From contig NC_014640.1 in NCBI RefSeq assembly GCF_000165835.1, positions 2,046,001 to 2,110,000 of the forward strand: a stretch of DNA of 64,000 bases, read 5' to 3'. The notes beneath the pieces were generated by a model. It saw nothing but the letters and a program-made list of their open reading frames with translations, had not been told where the DNA came from and did not search any database. Position numbers and translations under genes: made by a program. The DNA is from Achromobacter xylosoxidans A8. Its GTDB lineage: Bacteria; Pseudomonadota; Gammaproteobacteria; Burkholderiales; Burkholderiaceae_B. Below are positions 27,595 through 37,190 of this stretch, one piece after another (the stretch's first letter is position 1; the number at the start of each line of letters is the position of its first letter).

Positions 27595-30069
27595 TTGGCA
27601 AAACGATCGAATAACGAATCGAATAACAACAGATCAACACCCTTGCCCGAAGCGCCGCCGGACTTCGATCCTGATGTCCCGTCCCGTGAAGCCATCCTGA
27701 AAGCGCTGCGCGCCGCAGGCTCGCCGCTGTCTCCGGTGGAACTGGCCGAACGCATGGGCGTCGAGCGCGCCGCGACGATGGTGGGATTTGAGCGCCGCCT
27801 GGGCGCCATGGAGCGCGACGGGCAATTGATGCCCAATCGCAAGGGCGTGTTGCTGCTGGCCACCAAACTGGACTTCGTTGCCGGCAAGGTGCTGGGGCAT
27901 CGCGACGGCTTCGGCTTCCTGCTGCGCGATGATGGCGGGCCCGATCTGTTCCTGTCGCCGCGCGAAATGCTCAAGGTGCTGCATGGCGATCGCGTGCTGG
28001 TCAAGCCTGCCGGCGAATACCGCGGCAAGCCTGAAGGCACCATCGTCGAAGTCATCGAACGCCGCACCAACAAGCTGGTGGGGCGCTTTCTGCACGAACA
28101 CGGCCTGTCCATCGTCGTTCCCGAGGACCAGCGCATCAAGCACGACATCCTGATTCCGCCCAGCGATACCAACGGCGCCCAGCACGGGCAGGTGGTCGCG
28201 GTTGAAATCATGGAGCAGCCCACGCGCCATACGCAGCCGCTGGGCCGCGTGGCCGAGGTGCTGGGCGAGATCGACGATCCCGGCATGGAAATCGAGATCG
28301 CGGTGCGCAAGTTCGACGTGCCGGTCGAATTCTCGGAGGCCGCGCGTAAGCAGGCGGCGCGCCTGCCGGATGTGGTCAAGAAGACCGACCTGAAAGACCG
28401 CGTCGATCTGCGCGACGTGCCGCTCATCACCATCGACGGCGAGGACGCGCGCGACTTCGACGATGCCGTTTACTGTGAACCCGTGGAACTGGGCACGGGC
28501 CAGCGCAAGCGTCCGGGCTGGCGCCTGCTGGTGGCCATTGCCGACGTGAGCCACTACGTGCGTCCGGGCGACGCGCTGGACGACGACGCGATCGAACGCG
28601 GCACCAGCGTGTACTTCCCCCGCCGGGTCATCCCGATGTTGCCGGAATCGCTGTCCAACGGCCTGTGTTCGCTGAACCCGGACGTCGACCGCCTGGTGCT
28701 GGTCTGCGACATGGTTATCCCGGCCAGCGGCGCCAAGGCGGGTACGGTCACGGCCTACCAGTTCTATAACGCGGTCATGCATTCGCATGCGCGCACCACC
28801 TATACGAACATCTGGGCCGCCTTGCAGCAACCCGGCGGCCCGGCGGCGCATGCCATGCGCAGCGTCATGCCTCAGGTCCAGCACCTGTACGAGCTCTATC
28901 AGTTGTTGGCGCAAGGGCGCAAGAAGCGCGGCGCCATCGATTTCGACACGGTCGAGACCAAGATCGTCTGCAACGAGCTCGGCCGCATCGAGCAGATCGT
29001 GCCGTCGGTACGCAACGATGCCCACAAGCTGATCGAGGAATGCATGTTGGCCGCCAACACCTGCGCGGCCGACTTCATGACCCGCAGCAAGCATCCCGGC
29101 CTGTACCGCATCCACGAAGGGCCTACCCCCGAGCGCCTGCAATCGCTGCGTGAATTCCTGCGCACCATGGGCCTGTCGCTGGGCGGGGGCGAGACGCCCA
29201 CGGCCAAGGACTACGGCGACTTCCTGGATTCGGTGCGCGGACGTCCCGACTACCAGCTGCTGCAGACCATGTGCCTGCGCTCCATGCAGCAGGCGGTTTA
29301 CAGCCCGGACAATATGGGCCACTTCGGCCTGTCCTATCCTGGCTACAGCCACTTCACCTCGCCCATCCGCCGCTATCCCGACCTGCTGACGCACCGTGTC
29401 ATCAAGGCGTTGCTGGCCGGCCAGCGGTATGTGCCCAGCCTGGAAGACCAGCCTGTGGTGATAGGCCGTACGCAACGCGAACACGAACACGCCATCTGGG
29501 AAAAGATGGGCCTGGTCCTGTCCGCCAGCGAGCGCCGCGCCGACGAGGCGTCGCGTGACGTCGAGGCCTGGCTCAAGTGCTGGTTCGTCAAGGAACGCGT
29601 GGGCGAGGACTTCAGCGGCACCGTTACCGGCGTCGCCAGCTTCGGCATCTTCGTCACGCTGGATACCCTGCACGTCGAAGGGTTGGTACATGTTTCCGAA
29701 CTGGGCGGTGAGTACTTCCAGTTCAACGACGCCCTGCACGAGCTGCGCGGCGAGCGCACCGGCATGCGCTACCGCCTGACCGACAAGGTTCAGGTCCAGG
29801 TCTCGCGCGTGGACCTGGAGGCCCGCCGCATCGAGTTCCGCCTGGTGCAAGGTACGAGCTTCGACGCTCTGCGCAAGGCCTCGGCCCGCGGGCCGGATGA
29901 GCCGTCGCGCCGCGTGAAGAAGGCGGCCTCGCCCAAGCCCGCCGCCCTGAAGGGCCAGACCGCCAAGGAGCGGCGCGCCGAAGCCAAGAAGGCCAGCAAG
30001 CCGCCCAGGGCGCCCAAGGCGTCCAAGCGCGCCGCGCCGGCCAAGAAGGCCGCGCACAAGCGCCACTGA
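27595..30069 (+). CDS. rnr: Ribonuclease R
   Basis: Encodes about 824 residues, matching the E. coli-type enzyme (813). Order: N-terminal winged-helix, cold-shock domains (about 80-240), RNB catalytic domain with DGEDARDFDDAV near residue 283 holding the metal-binding aspartates, S1 domain (GTVTGVASFGIFVTLDTLHVEGLVHVSEL) and a Lys/Ala-rich tail typical of RNase R. It degrades structured RNA 3' to 5' and matures rRNA and tmRNA. I place the start at TTG 27595 (MAKRSNNESNNN); no ATG gives a proper N-terminus and the 5' extension to 27445 is unlike the family. rlmB follows. Confidence 0.94.
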   Translation: MAKRSNNESNNNRSTPLPEAPPDFDPDVPSREAILKALRAAGSPLSPVELAERMGVERAATMVGFERRLGAMERDGQLMPNRKGVLLLATKLDFVAGKVLGHRDGFGFLLRDDGGPDLFLSPREMLKVLHGDRVLVKPAGEYRGKPEGTIVEVIERRTNKLVGRFLHEHGLSIVVPEDQRIKHDILIPPSDTNGAQHGQVVAVEIMEQPTRHTQPLGRVAEVLGEIDDPGMEIEIAVRKFDVPVEFSEAARKQAARLPDVVKKTDLKDRVDLRDVPLITIDGEDARDFDDAVYCEPVELGTGQRKRPGWRLLVAIADVSHYVRPGDALDDDAIERGTSVYFPRRVIPMLPESLSNGLCSLNPDVDRLVLVCDMVIPASGAKAGTVTAYQFYNAVMHSHARTTYTNIWAALQQPGGPAAHAMRSVMPQVQHLYELYQLLAQGRKKRGAIDFDTVETKIVCNELGRIEQIVPSVRNDAHKLIEECMLAANTCAADFMTRSKHPGLYRIHEGPTPERLQSLREFLRTMGLSLGGGETPTAKDYGDFLDSVRGRPDYQLLQTMCLRSMQQAVYSPDNMGHFGLSYPGYSHFTSPIRRYPDLLTHRVIKALLAGQRYVPSLEDQPVVIGRTQREHEHAIWEKMGLVLSASERRADEASRDVEAWLKCWFVKERVGEDFSGTVTGVASFGIFVTLDTLHVEGLVHVSELGGEYFQFNDALHELRGERTGMRYRLTDKVQVQVSRVDLEARRIEFRLVQGTSFDALRKASARGPDEPSRRVKKAASPKPAALKGQTAKERRAEAKKASKPPRAPKASKRAAPAKKAAHKRH

Positions 30070-30150
30070 TGCTTCTTTATGGCCAGGCCGTCGTTTGGCG
30101 GCCGAGCCATAAGGGGTAACATTGCATCTATGCCCGGCTTGGTCCGGTGG

Positions 30151-30171
30151 CCCGCCCCGCTCTGGGGCGGG
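30151..30171 (+). terminator. Hairpin between rnr and rlmB
   Basis: An 8-bp stem CCCGCCCC/GGGGCGGG with a 5-nt loop, 29 nt before the rlmB ATG. No T-run follows, so it is more likely an mRNA-processing or attenuating hairpin than a full terminator. Confidence 0.45.
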
Positions 30172-30199
30172 TATTCGTTTATCTAAAGGTATTGCATTT

Positions 30200-30937
30200 A
30201 TGGCGTCGACCCAAGTCCTGGCCGGGTTTCACGCGGTTGTTGCGCGGCTGCGCCACGCGCCCGACTCGATCAAGGAAATCTATGTAGAGGCATCGCGCCG
30301 CGACAAGCGGATGCAGACGTTCATCGAGCAGGCCGAGAAAGCGGGCTGCCGCCTGCATCCGGTCCCCATGGAGCGCCTGGACGGCTTGTCCCGCGGCACT
30401 CGCCACCAGGGCGTGGTGGCGCTGGCCGAAGAACGCCAATTGGCGGTGGACGTGGACGAAGTTCTCGACGTCATCGAAGGTCCGCCGCTACTGCTGATAC
30501 TCGATGGCGTGACCGATCCGCACAACCTGGGCGCCTGCCTGCGTACGGCCGACGCCGCTGGCGTGCACGCGGTCATCGCCCCTCGCGACCGGGCCGTTGG
30601 CCTGAACGCGACCGTGCAACGCGTGGCTTGCGGCGCCGCCGACACGGTGCCCTATCTGATGGTGACCAACCTGGCGCGCACCATGCGCAGCCTGAAGGAC
30701 CGCGGCGTGTGGCTGGTGGGTACCGACGACCAGGCGACCGACAGCATGCACCAGATCGATGCGCGCCAGCCCATGGCCTGGGTCATGGGGGCGGAAGGCG
30801 AGGGCATGCGCCGCCTGACGCGGGAAACCTGCGACCAGTTGGTGAACATTCCCATGCTGGGTTCGGTGGAAAGCCTGAACGTCAGCGTGGCCAGCGCCGT
30901 CTGCCTATACGAAACCGTGCGTCAGCGCCGTTCCTGA
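30200..30937 (+). CDS. rlmB: 23S rRNA (guanosine-2'-O)-methyltransferase RlmB
   Basis: Encodes 245 residues, the family length. SpoU-type motifs: [20 protein letters not shown] (motif 1), [14 protein letters not shown] (motif 2), [19 protein letters not shown] (motif 3), which form the knotted SAM-binding site. It methylates G2251 of 23S rRNA. RNase R and RlmB genes are neighbours in many Proteobacteria (vacB-rlmB). Start ATG 30200 gives the usual N-terminus [11 protein letters not shown]. Confidence 0.95.
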   Translation: MASTQVLAGFHAVVARLRHAPDSIKEIYVEASRRDKRMQTFIEQAEKAGCRLHPVPMERLDGLSRGTRHQGVVALAEERQLAVDVDEVLDVIEGPPLLLILDGVTDPHNLGACLRTADAAGVHAVIAPRDRAVGLNATVQRVACGAADTVPYLMVTNLARTMRSLKDRGVWLVGTDDQATDSMHQIDARQPMAWVMGAEGEGMRRLTRETCDQLVNIPMLGSVESLNVSVASAVCLYETVRQRRS

Positions 30938-30989
30938 TCCATCCGCCTTGCCTATCCTGTAGACCACATCCTCTTCGCGTCAGCCCATC

Positions 30990-32234
30990 ATGCACCAGAA
31001 CGGCTTTACCACCACGATCCTCCATTCCGACCGCAAGCAATCCGTCGAGCACGGAGCGGTGCACAAGCCCATGCATCCGTCCTCGGAGTTCGCTTACGAA
31101 GACGCCCGCGAGCTGGCTGCGGTCTTCCAAGGCAAAGCTGGCTTTACCTACGCCCGCCAGGGCACGCCCACCACCACTGCGCTGGAGGCCAAGGTCAACC
31201 AGATGGAAGGTGGCAAGGGCACGGTCAGCTTCGCGACCGGCATGGCCGCGCTGGCCGCGATCTTCACCACGCTGCTACGCCGCGGCGACCACCTGGTATC
31301 CAGCCAGTTCGTGTTCGGCAACACCAACAGCCTGCTGGGCACGCTGCTGGAACTGGGCATCGAGATCACCTTCGTGGACGCGACCGATTCGTCGCAGGTG
31401 CGCGCGGCGATCCAGCCCAATACCCGCATGGTCTTCACCGAAACCATCGCCAATCCGGGCACGCAAGTTGCCGACCTGGCGGTGATCGGCGAGATCTGCT
31501 GCGAGAAGGGCCTGGTCTACGTGGTCGACAATACCTTGACCACGCCGTGGATGTTCCGGCCGGCCTCGGTCGGCGCGTCGCTGGTGATGAACTCGCTGTC
31601 CAAGTACATCGGCGGCCATGGCAATGCCTTGGGCGGGGCCGTGACGGATACTGGCTTGTACGATTGGTCGGATGACTCGAACATCTACGAGGCCTATCGC
31701 AAGGGCGCGCCCACTAGTTGGGGCCTTACGCAGATCAAGAAGAAGGGTCTGCGCGACATGGGCGGCACCCTGGCGGCCGAGCCCGCGCACCGCATCGCGG
31801 TGGGCGCCGAGACGCTGGCCCTGCGCATGGCCAAGCATTGCGCCAACGCGCTGGCGCTGGCGCGCTTCCTGGAAGAGCATCCCGGCGTGGCCAAGGTGCA
31901 TTACCCTGGGCTGGCCAGCCACCCGCAACATGCGCGCGCGGCGGCGCTGTTCGGTTCGCGCTTCGGCGGGCTGCTGGGCGTGGAACTGGCCGATGGGGTG
32001 GATTGCTTCGATTTCCTGAACCGCCTGCGCATCGTGCTGATGGCGACTCACCTGGGCGATACGCGCAGCTTGGCGCTGCCCGCCGCTCACACCATCTATT
32101 ACGAGATGGGCGCCGAGCGCCGCAAGCAGATGGGCATCGCGGACAGCCTCATCCGCGTGTCCGTGGGCATCGAAGACGAAGCCGATCTGCTGTTTGATTT
32201 CGATCAGGCGCTCAACGGCTGCCTGCAGGGATAA
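30990..32234 (+). CDS. Cystathionine gamma-synthase family PLP enzyme (Cys/Met metabolism)
   Basis: Encodes 414 residues of the Cys/Met metabolism PLP-dependent family. It has the [22 protein letters not shown] segment, the PLP-phosphate region [17 protein letters not shown] with the ring-stacking/aspartate residues, and [10 protein letters not shown] with Lys205 as the likely Schiff-base lysine. Relatives include O-acyl-homoserine sulfhydrylase, cystathionine gamma-synthase and methionine gamma-lyase; sequence alone does not separate them here. The role is probably homocysteine or methionine metabolism. Confidence 0.88.
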   Translation: MHQNGFTTTILHSDRKQSVEHGAVHKPMHPSSEFAYEDARELAAVFQGKAGFTYARQGTPTTTALEAKVNQMEGGKGTVSFATGMAALAAIFTTLLRRGDHLVSSQFVFGNTNSLLGTLLELGIEITFVDATDSSQVRAAIQPNTRMVFTETIANPGTQVADLAVIGEICCEKGLVYVVDNTLTTPWMFRPASVGASLVMNSLSKYIGGHGNALGGAVTDTGLYDWSDDSNIYEAYRKGAPTSWGLTQIKKKGLRDMGGTLAAEPAHRIAVGAETLALRMAKHCANALALARFLEEHPGVAKVHYPGLASHPQHARAAALFGSRFGGLLGVELADGVDCFDFLNRLRIVLMATHLGDTRSLALPAAHTIYYEMGAERRKQMGIADSLIRVSVGIEDEADLLFDFDQALNGCLQG

Positions 32235-32292
32235 TGCGGCACGCGCGCGGCCGGTGGCTGGCCGCGCCTGCAACGCCATCGGGATAGTGCCC

Positions 32293-32973
32293 ATGCTTAT
32301 ACAGATCGCAGAAGTTTTTACGCCTGAAGAGGCGGCCGAGATCCGGCGCCGCCTGGACGCCGCCGATTGGGTCGACGGCAAAGTCACGGCCGGGCATCAG
32401 TCGGCCGAGGTCAAGCGCAACCGCCAATTGCCGGAGCAGCACCCCTTGGCGCAGGAGCTGGGCAACCTGATCCTGCAGCGCCTGGCGGTCAACAACCTGT
32501 TCATGTCCGCCGCGTTGCCGCGCAAGATCTTTCCGCCTTTGTTCAATCGCTACGAGGGCGGCGAGTCCTTCGGCTATCACGTGGACAACGCCGTGCGCGG
32601 CATTGCCGGCACGGCCGAACGCGTGCGTACCGACCTGTCGGCCACCTTGTTCTTCTCCGAGCCCGACTCCTACGATGGCGGCGAACTGGTCATCGACGAT
32701 ACCTATGGCCCGCGCGCGGTGAAGCTGCCCGCCGGGCACATGGTGCTGTATCCCAGCACCAGCCTGCACAAGGTGAATCCGGTGGCGCGCGGCGCGCGCG
32801 TGTCGTCCTTTTTCTGGATGCAGAGCCTGGTGCGCGAAGACAGCCAGCGCGCGCTGTTGCTGGACATGGACGTGGCCATACAGCGCTTGAACCAGGACGC
32901 CGCGGGGCATCCTTCCATCGTGCAGCTCACCGGCATCTATCACAATTTGCTGCGTCGATGGGCCGAGGTCTGA
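32293..32973 (+). CDS. piuC: PKHD-type Fe(II)/2-oxoglutarate hydroxylase PiuC
   Basis: Encodes 226 residues, equal to E. coli YbiX/Pseudomonas PiuC. Iron ligands are His96 and Asp98 (YHVD) and His159 (SLHKVNP); the 2-oxoglutarate arginine follows in [11 protein letters not shown]. The family is usually iron-regulated and close to siderophore receptors. Here it follows the PLP enzyme by 58 nt on the same strand and no receptor is nearby. Substrate unknown. Confidence 0.9.
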   Translation: MLIQIAEVFTPEEAAEIRRRLDAADWVDGKVTAGHQSAEVKRNRQLPEQHPLAQELGNLILQRLAVNNLFMSAALPRKIFPPLFNRYEGGESFGYHVDNAVRGIAGTAERVRTDLSATLFFSEPDSYDGGELVIDDTYGPRAVKLPAGHMVLYPSTSLHKVNPVARGARVSSFFWMQSLVREDSQRALLLDMDVAIQRLNQDAAGHPSIVQLTGIYHNLLRRWAEV

Positions 32974-33325
32974 CGCAAGTTAACTATCGCGTTCGGGGGT
33001 GTCGCGCAAATCCCGAAATGCGTGTTTCTGTTTATTGCGAAAAGGTCTAAAAGCTAGTATTGGCGCGGGTTGTGGTGAGGTTTTCGCTTGACAGCCGCGC
33101 CACGCCAAGGCCTAATACACGTCTGCGTCGCTGACGATTTGAAGGCAATTTGCCATTGAATCCAAGCGGCGCAGCAGTTTAAAAGTTGTGCTTCGCAGCG
33201 CAAGAAAAAAGTTTATCCACTGTCTGTTCGTCGTTTGTCGGGTCTTGCGTCTTCAGCGGCGTCCATCATGACGGCCGTGAACTGCACTACCGGCAGACTC
33301 AATACCTTGTGAGGGGTACACCTGA
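32974..33325 (+). promoter_or_regulatory. hupB upstream region with candidate promoter
   Basis: A 350-bp gap without a gene. A TTGACA at 33088-33093 and TAATAC at 33113-33118 form a possible promoter, although the 19-bp spacer is long. The leader of about 200 nt to hupB is AT-richer than the flanks, as expected for a strongly expressed gene. Confidence 0.4.
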
Positions 33326-33598
33326 ATGAACAAAACCGAACTCATCGATCACATCGCCAGCAAGGCTGACATCTCCAAGGCTGCCGCTGGTCGTTCGCTC
33401 GACGCCCTGATCGGTGCCGTCAAGACCACCCTGAAGAAGGGCGGTACGGTTACGTTGGTTGGCTTTGGCACGTTCGCTGTGTCGGCTCGCGCCGCTCGCA
33501 CCGGCCGTAATCCGCGCACCGGCGAAACCATCAAGATCAAGAAGGCCAAGGTGCCGAAGTTCCGTCCGGGCAAGGCCCTGAAGGACGCCGTCAACTAA
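33326..33598 (+). CDS. hupB: DNA-binding protein HU-beta
   Basis: A 90-residue HU/IHF family protein: [20 protein letters not shown], the beta-arm [21 protein letters not shown] with the conserved Arg-Asn-Pro tip that intercalates DNA, and [12 protein letters not shown] at the end. It compacts the nucleoid as a dimer. A good ribosome site GAGGGG precedes the ATG. Single-gene unit. Confidence 0.97.
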   Translation: MNKTELIDHIASKADISKAAAGRSLDALIGAVKTTLKKGGTVTLVGFGTFAVSARAARTGRNPRTGETIKIKKAKVPKFRPGKALKDAVN

Positions 33599-33635
33599 TG
33601 GACGGCGGGCGGATCGCAGGCGCAGACCTGGCGAT

Positions 33636-33664
33636 TTGCCCACAAGTGCGCGGTCCGGTATACT
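33636..33664 (+). promoter_or_regulatory. Promoter of tRNA-Val
   Basis: TTGCCC at 33636-33641, a 17-bp spacer and TATACT at 33659-33664. Well placed for a transcript starting near 33671, with a leader of about 80 nt before the tRNA. Confidence 0.6.
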
Positions 33665-33751
33665 CCGGCCCGCGTATTGCTTTTGAGTGCCCCGGTTGGC
33701 AGTTGCTTGTACGGATTTTTCGCGAATTTCGTCTTGAGGCTGCATCAAAAT

Positions 33752-33827
33752 GGGTGCTTAGCTCAGTTGGTAGAGCGGCGCCCTTACAAGGCGTAGGTCA
33801 CAGGTTCGACCCCTGTAGCACCCACCA
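33752..33827 (+). tRNA. tRNA-Val (anticodon TAC)
   Basis: Acceptor GGGTGCT/AGCACCC, D arm GCTC-AGTTGGTA-GAGC, anticodon loop CTTACAA (TAC), T arm ACAGG-TTCGACC-CCTGT, CCA encoded. 76 nt. Confidence 0.97.
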
Positions 33828-33851
33828 AAAGCTCCGATATGCGCTCCGCAC

Positions 33852-33886
33852 AAAACCCGCACACGTCATGGTGGCGGGTTTTTTGT
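33852..33886 (+). terminator. Terminator after tRNA-Val
   Basis: AAAACCCGC paired with GCGGGTTTT around a 13-nt loop, followed by more T residues; 24 nt after the tRNA. Confidence 0.78.
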
Positions 33887-33982
33887 TTTGGGTTTTGTTC
33901 TTCATTGACTGAGCTGGCTTGCATTGCTCGGGCGCATTGATCCAGGTCAGAAATGTAGGACCGGATCAGATGAAATAGGACG

Positions 33983-33997
33983 TGCGAATCATTCGCA
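33983..33997 (+). promoter_or_regulatory. Fur-box-like palindrome upstream of tonB
   Basis: TGCGAATCATTCGCA is a 6-3-6 perfect palindrome lying 101 nt before the tonB start, within an AT-rich stretch that could hold the promoter (TAAGATATTAT just after). Alcaligenaceae Fur sites commonly contain a TGCGAAT...ATTCGCA core. It suggests iron repression of tonB-exbB-exbD. Confidence 0.6.
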
Positions 33998-34098
33998 TTT
34001 AAGATATTATTGTGGGCTTGTACCGGTCAGCAGCCGTCGCCATTGCGTGTGCGTCTTTTACTGGCTGGCCGGATAAGTCAATGCACTCTGGCTGATTC

Positions 34099-34908
34099 AT
34101 GCCTAGTTTTCAACGCGGTTGGAATTCTTCTTCGCGCTCTTCATTCGGTATACGCGCAGGCGCTGGCCTGACGGTCCTGGCGCTGCATGCGGCAGTGATA
34201 GGAGCCATCTTCATGGCGCCCGAGAATCGTCCTGAACTCGAGGAACCGGAAGCCATCATGGTGAGCGTGGTGGATGCGCCCATTCCCCAGATCGCCAAGG
34301 CCGAGCCCACTCCCGAAGAGCCGCAACCGGTGACGGAAACGCCGCCCGAGCCGCAACCCGAGATTGAACCGGAACCCGAGCCTGAGCCCGAACTCAAGCC
34401 CGAGCCGGAGCCTGAACCCGAACCGGAACCGGTGGTTGAAAAGCCGCCGATGCCGGCGCCCAAGCCCAAACCCAAGCCGCCACCCAAGCCTAAGCCCAAG
34501 CCGGAGCCCAAGCAGGACGTCAAGGTCGAGCCCAAGCCGGACGCGCCGAAGGCGCCGCCCAGCGGCGCGCCCGAAGGCACCCAGGCGCCGCAAGGGCCGC
34601 AGCAGGGACCGCCGCCCGACCAACCGGTGCTGGTTTCCAGCATCGAGTTCCAGGGCGCGCGTCCCATGCCCAATTACCCGATGGCCTCGCGCCGCATGCG
34701 GGAAGAGGGCCGGGTGGTGGTGCTGGTCGAGATCAATACCCAGGGGCTGGTCGAGCGGGCAACCATCGACGCTTCCTCGGGCTTTCCGCGCCTGGACGAG
34801 TCGGCGCTGGCAGCCGCCCGCAAGGGCCGTTTCAAACCGTATACCCGTAACGGCGTGGCCTATCCCGCCAAAGCCAAAATTCCGTTCGATTTCGTAATGA
34901 GGAACTGA
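34099..34908 (+). CDS. tonB: TonB energy transducer
   Basis: A 269-residue protein: N-terminal membrane anchor about residues 22-40 (AGLTVLALHAAVIGAIFMA), a long Pro/Glu-Lys-rich periplasmic spacer with EPEPEPE and KPKPKPP repeats (about 70-150), and the C-terminal domain beginning near residue 180 (ARPMPNYPMASRRMREEGRVVVLVEI...GFPRLDESALAAARKGRFKPY). It couples proton-motive force from ExbBD to outer-membrane receptors. The stop is 2 nt before the exbB ATG: translational coupling. Confidence 0.96.
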   Translation: MPSFQRGWNSSSRSSFGIRAGAGLTVLALHAAVIGAIFMAPENRPELEEPEAIMVSVVDAPIPQIAKAEPTPEEPQPVTETPPEPQPEIEPEPEPEPELKPEPEPEPEPEPVVEKPPMPAPKPKPKPPPKPKPKPEPKQDVKVEPKPDAPKAPPSGAPEGTQAPQGPQQGPPPDQPVLVSSIEFQGARPMPNYPMASRRMREEGRVVVLVEINTQGLVERATIDASSGFPRLDESALAAARKGRFKPYTRNGVAYPAKAKIPFDFVMRN

Positions 34909-34909
34909 G

Positions 34910-35905
34910 ATGTCCAACGCACTGCATAGCGCCACCCTGGTGGCGCAGGCGACCACCAGCCCGGCAGCGCCGGCTGCCGCCGCTGCTGCGCCTGCCGCGG
35001 CTGCGGCCGCGCCCGCCGCCCAACAAGCCGCCTCGACCGTCGGCGCCGTGGCTCAGCAAGCCGCTGGCGCTGTCCAGCAGTCGGCCGACACGCTGCAAGG
35101 CGCCGCCGCCGCGCTGCCCTCGGCGCTGCCTGCCGCGCCGGCTCCCATCGCGGTCCCCGACATGGGTTTCATGCACTTCATTGCGCAGAGCGACTTTGTC
35201 GGCAAGAGCCTGTTCATCATCCTGATCCTGATGTCGCTGGTGACCTGGTACCTGATCCTGGTCAAGGTGGCCAGCAACGTCAGCATGCGCAAGCGCTCGG
35301 CGGACTTCCTGAACAAGTTCTGGAATGCCAGCTCGCTCGAGCAGGTGGAAAACGAAATCGTCACGCACGGCGCGCGCGATCCGTTCTCGCACTTGGCCAG
35401 CCATGCCATGCATGCGCAGGCGCATCACAACAAGTTCGGCGCGACCAAGCTGGAAGAAGCCGGGAGCAATACCGATTTCGTCACGCGCACCATGCGCAAG
35501 GTGATCGACGAAGAAACCGCCAAGCTGGAAAACGGCCTGACGGTGCTGGCGTCGGTCGGTTCGACGGCGCCGTTCGTGGGCCTGTTCGGTACGGTCTGGG
35601 GCGTGTACCATGCCCTGGTCGGCATCGGCCTGTCCGATGGCGTGACCATCAACCGCATCGCTGGTCCGGTGGGCGAAGCGCTGATCATGACGGGCCTGGG
35701 CCTGGCGGTCGCCATTCCCGCGGTGCTGGCCTACAACACCTTCGTGCGCAACAACCGCGTGTTCCTGTCGCGCCTGGATGCCTTCGCGCATGATTTGTTC
35801 GCGTTCCTGACCACCGGCCAGCAAGTTGCGCTGTCCGACGGCAAGGTGCGCGCCCTGCGCCGCCAGAACGGCAACGGCGCTGCGGCTCAACGCGGGAGCG
35901 AATAA
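34910..35905 (+). CDS. exbB: Biopolymer transport protein ExbB
   Basis: A 331-residue protein, longer than E. coli ExbB (244) because of an N-terminal Ala/Pro/Gln-rich stretch (about residues 14-80) as in other betaproteobacterial ExbB. Membrane helix 1 is near 100-120 (SLFIILILMSLVTWYLILVKV); helices 2 and 3 lie in the MotA/TolQ/ExbB domain (SVGSTAPFVGLFGTVWGV; EALIMTGLGLAVAIPAVLAYN). Forms the proton channel with ExbD. Its stop codon overlaps the exbD start by one base. Confidence 0.95.
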   Translation: MSNALHSATLVAQATTSPAAPAAAAAAPAAAAAAPAAQQAASTVGAVAQQAAGAVQQSADTLQGAAAALPSALPAAPAPIAVPDMGFMHFIAQSDFVGKSLFIILILMSLVTWYLILVKVASNVSMRKRSADFLNKFWNASSLEQVENEIVTHGARDPFSHLASHAMHAQAHHNKFGATKLEEAGSNTDFVTRTMRKVIDEETAKLENGLTVLASVGSTAPFVGLFGTVWGVYHALVGIGLSDGVTINRIAGPVGEALIMTGLGLAVAIPAVLAYNTFVRNNRVFLSRLDAFAHDLFAFLTTGQQVALSDGKVRALRRQNGNGAAAQRGSE

Positions 35906-36387
35906 TGGCCTTTGGCAGCTTCGAGGGCAAAGGGTCCGGAAGCCACACGGTTTCCGAGATCAACATGGTGCCCCTGATCGACGTGATGCTGGTGCTGCTG
36001 GTGATCTTCATCATCACCGCGCCGCTGCTGGCGCACTCGATCAAGATCAACATGCCCCAGGTGGCCGCCGAGCAGATCGAGGAAGAGCCCAAGACCGTCG
36101 ACCTGGCCATCGATGCCAGCGGCGCGCTGTTCTGGGACGAGAAGCCGGTCAATATCGACGACCTGCCCAACCGCTTCAAGTCGATCGCCGGCACCAAGCC
36201 GCAACCCGAGATCCGCATCCGCGCGGATCAGAACACCCGCTACGAGACGCTGGCCAAGGTCATGGCTTCGGCGCGCCGTTCGGGCATGACGCGCATCGGG
36301 TTCGTCACCACGCCTCCTTCGGGCGGCGCCGCGGGCGCGGCAACCCCCGCCGCAGCCGGAGCCGCCCCGGCTCCGTCCGCACCTTGA
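35905..36387 (+). CDS. exbD: Biopolymer transport protein ExbD
   Basis: A 160-residue protein with one membrane helix near residues 24-44 (PLIDVMLVLLVIFIITAPLLA); Asp in LIDVML is the protonated residue of ExbD. The periplasmic ExbD/TolR domain follows, then an Ala/Pro/Gly tail (about 138-160) longer than usual. Third gene of tonB-exbB-exbD. Confidence 0.95.
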   Translation: MAFGSFEGKGSGSHTVSEINMVPLIDVMLVLLVIFIITAPLLAHSIKINMPQVAAEQIEEEPKTVDLAIDASGALFWDEKPVNIDDLPNRFKSIAGTKPQPEIRIRADQNTRYETLAKVMASARRSGMTRIGFVTTPPSGGAAGAATPAAAGAAPAPSAP

Positions 36388-36452
36388 ACGCTTCCCGGCC
36401 CCGGGGCGTATTTCACGCCCCGTTCCGGCCGGGATCGCGCTAGAATCGCCGC

Positions 36453-37124
36453 ATGCGAGTTCTGGTAATCGAAGACGACACCACCCTGGGCCACGCGCTC
36501 CAGGAATTTCTGGCCGACCAAGGCTATGCGGTCGACTGGCTGACCGAGGGCGACCGGGTTCTGGGCGCCTTGGCAGGTCAGCCCTACGACCTGATGCTGC
36601 TCGACCTCAACCTCCCCGGTATGAGCGGACTGGACGTGCTGCGGCAGTTGCGGCAGGACGGCAACCAGGTCCCCGTGCTGATTCTCACCGCCCGCGATGG
36701 CATCGAGGACCGCGTCGCCGGCCTGGATGCCGGGGCCGATGATTACGTCACCAAACCTTTCGAACTGCCCGAGCTGGCGGCGCGCGTGCGCGCCTTCGGC
36801 CGGCGCCGTGCCGGCCAGGCGCAACCCCTGATCGAAGTCGGACCGCTGGTGTTCGACACCGTCGGCCGCGAAGTCCGCGCCAATGGCCAGCGCTTGTCCC
36901 TGTCGGTGCGCGAACTTTCGGTTCTGGAAATGCTGATGGCCCGCGTCGGCCGCGTCGTGACCAAGCGCCAGATCGTGAACTCGCTTTCGGCCTGGGATGC
37001 CGACTTCAGCGAAAACGCCGTCGAAGTCTATGTGTACCGCCTGCGCAAGCGCCTGGAAGGCACGGGCGCCAGCATTCAGACGGTACGCGGCTTTGGCTAC
37101 ATGCTGGATGTGGAAACGGCCTGA
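36453..37124 (+). CDS. OmpR-family response regulator
   Basis: Encodes 223 residues. Receiver domain with acidic pocket Glu7-Asp8-Asp9, phosphoacceptor Asp51 in LLDLNLPGMSG and Lys near 102 in YVTKPF; then a winged-helix DNA-binding domain (RELSVLEMLMARVGRVVTKRQIV...VEVYVYRLRKRLEG). Closest in style to QseB/TctD. It starts 65 nt after exbD and is followed by its kinase after 66 nt. Confidence 0.94.
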   Translation: MRVLVIEDDTTLGHALQEFLADQGYAVDWLTEGDRVLGALAGQPYDLMLLDLNLPGMSGLDVLRQLRQDGNQVPVLILTARDGIEDRVAGLDAGADDYVTKPFELPELAARVRAFGRRRAGQAQPLIEVGPLVFDTVGREVRANGQRLSLSVRELSVLEMLMARVGRVVTKRQIVNSLSAWDADFSENAVEVYVYRLRKRLEGTGASIQTVRGFGYMLDVETA

Positions 37125-37190
37125 CGGGCCGGCCTCGGCCGGATCGCGCCGGCCGAGCGCATCCATACGCCTGGGCGAGGGTATTGCGTC

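Noticed and set aside
27634..30066. 810-residue open frame antisense to rnr
   Set aside because: Same shadow effect of GC-rich codon use; the RNase R frame has all catalytic motifs.
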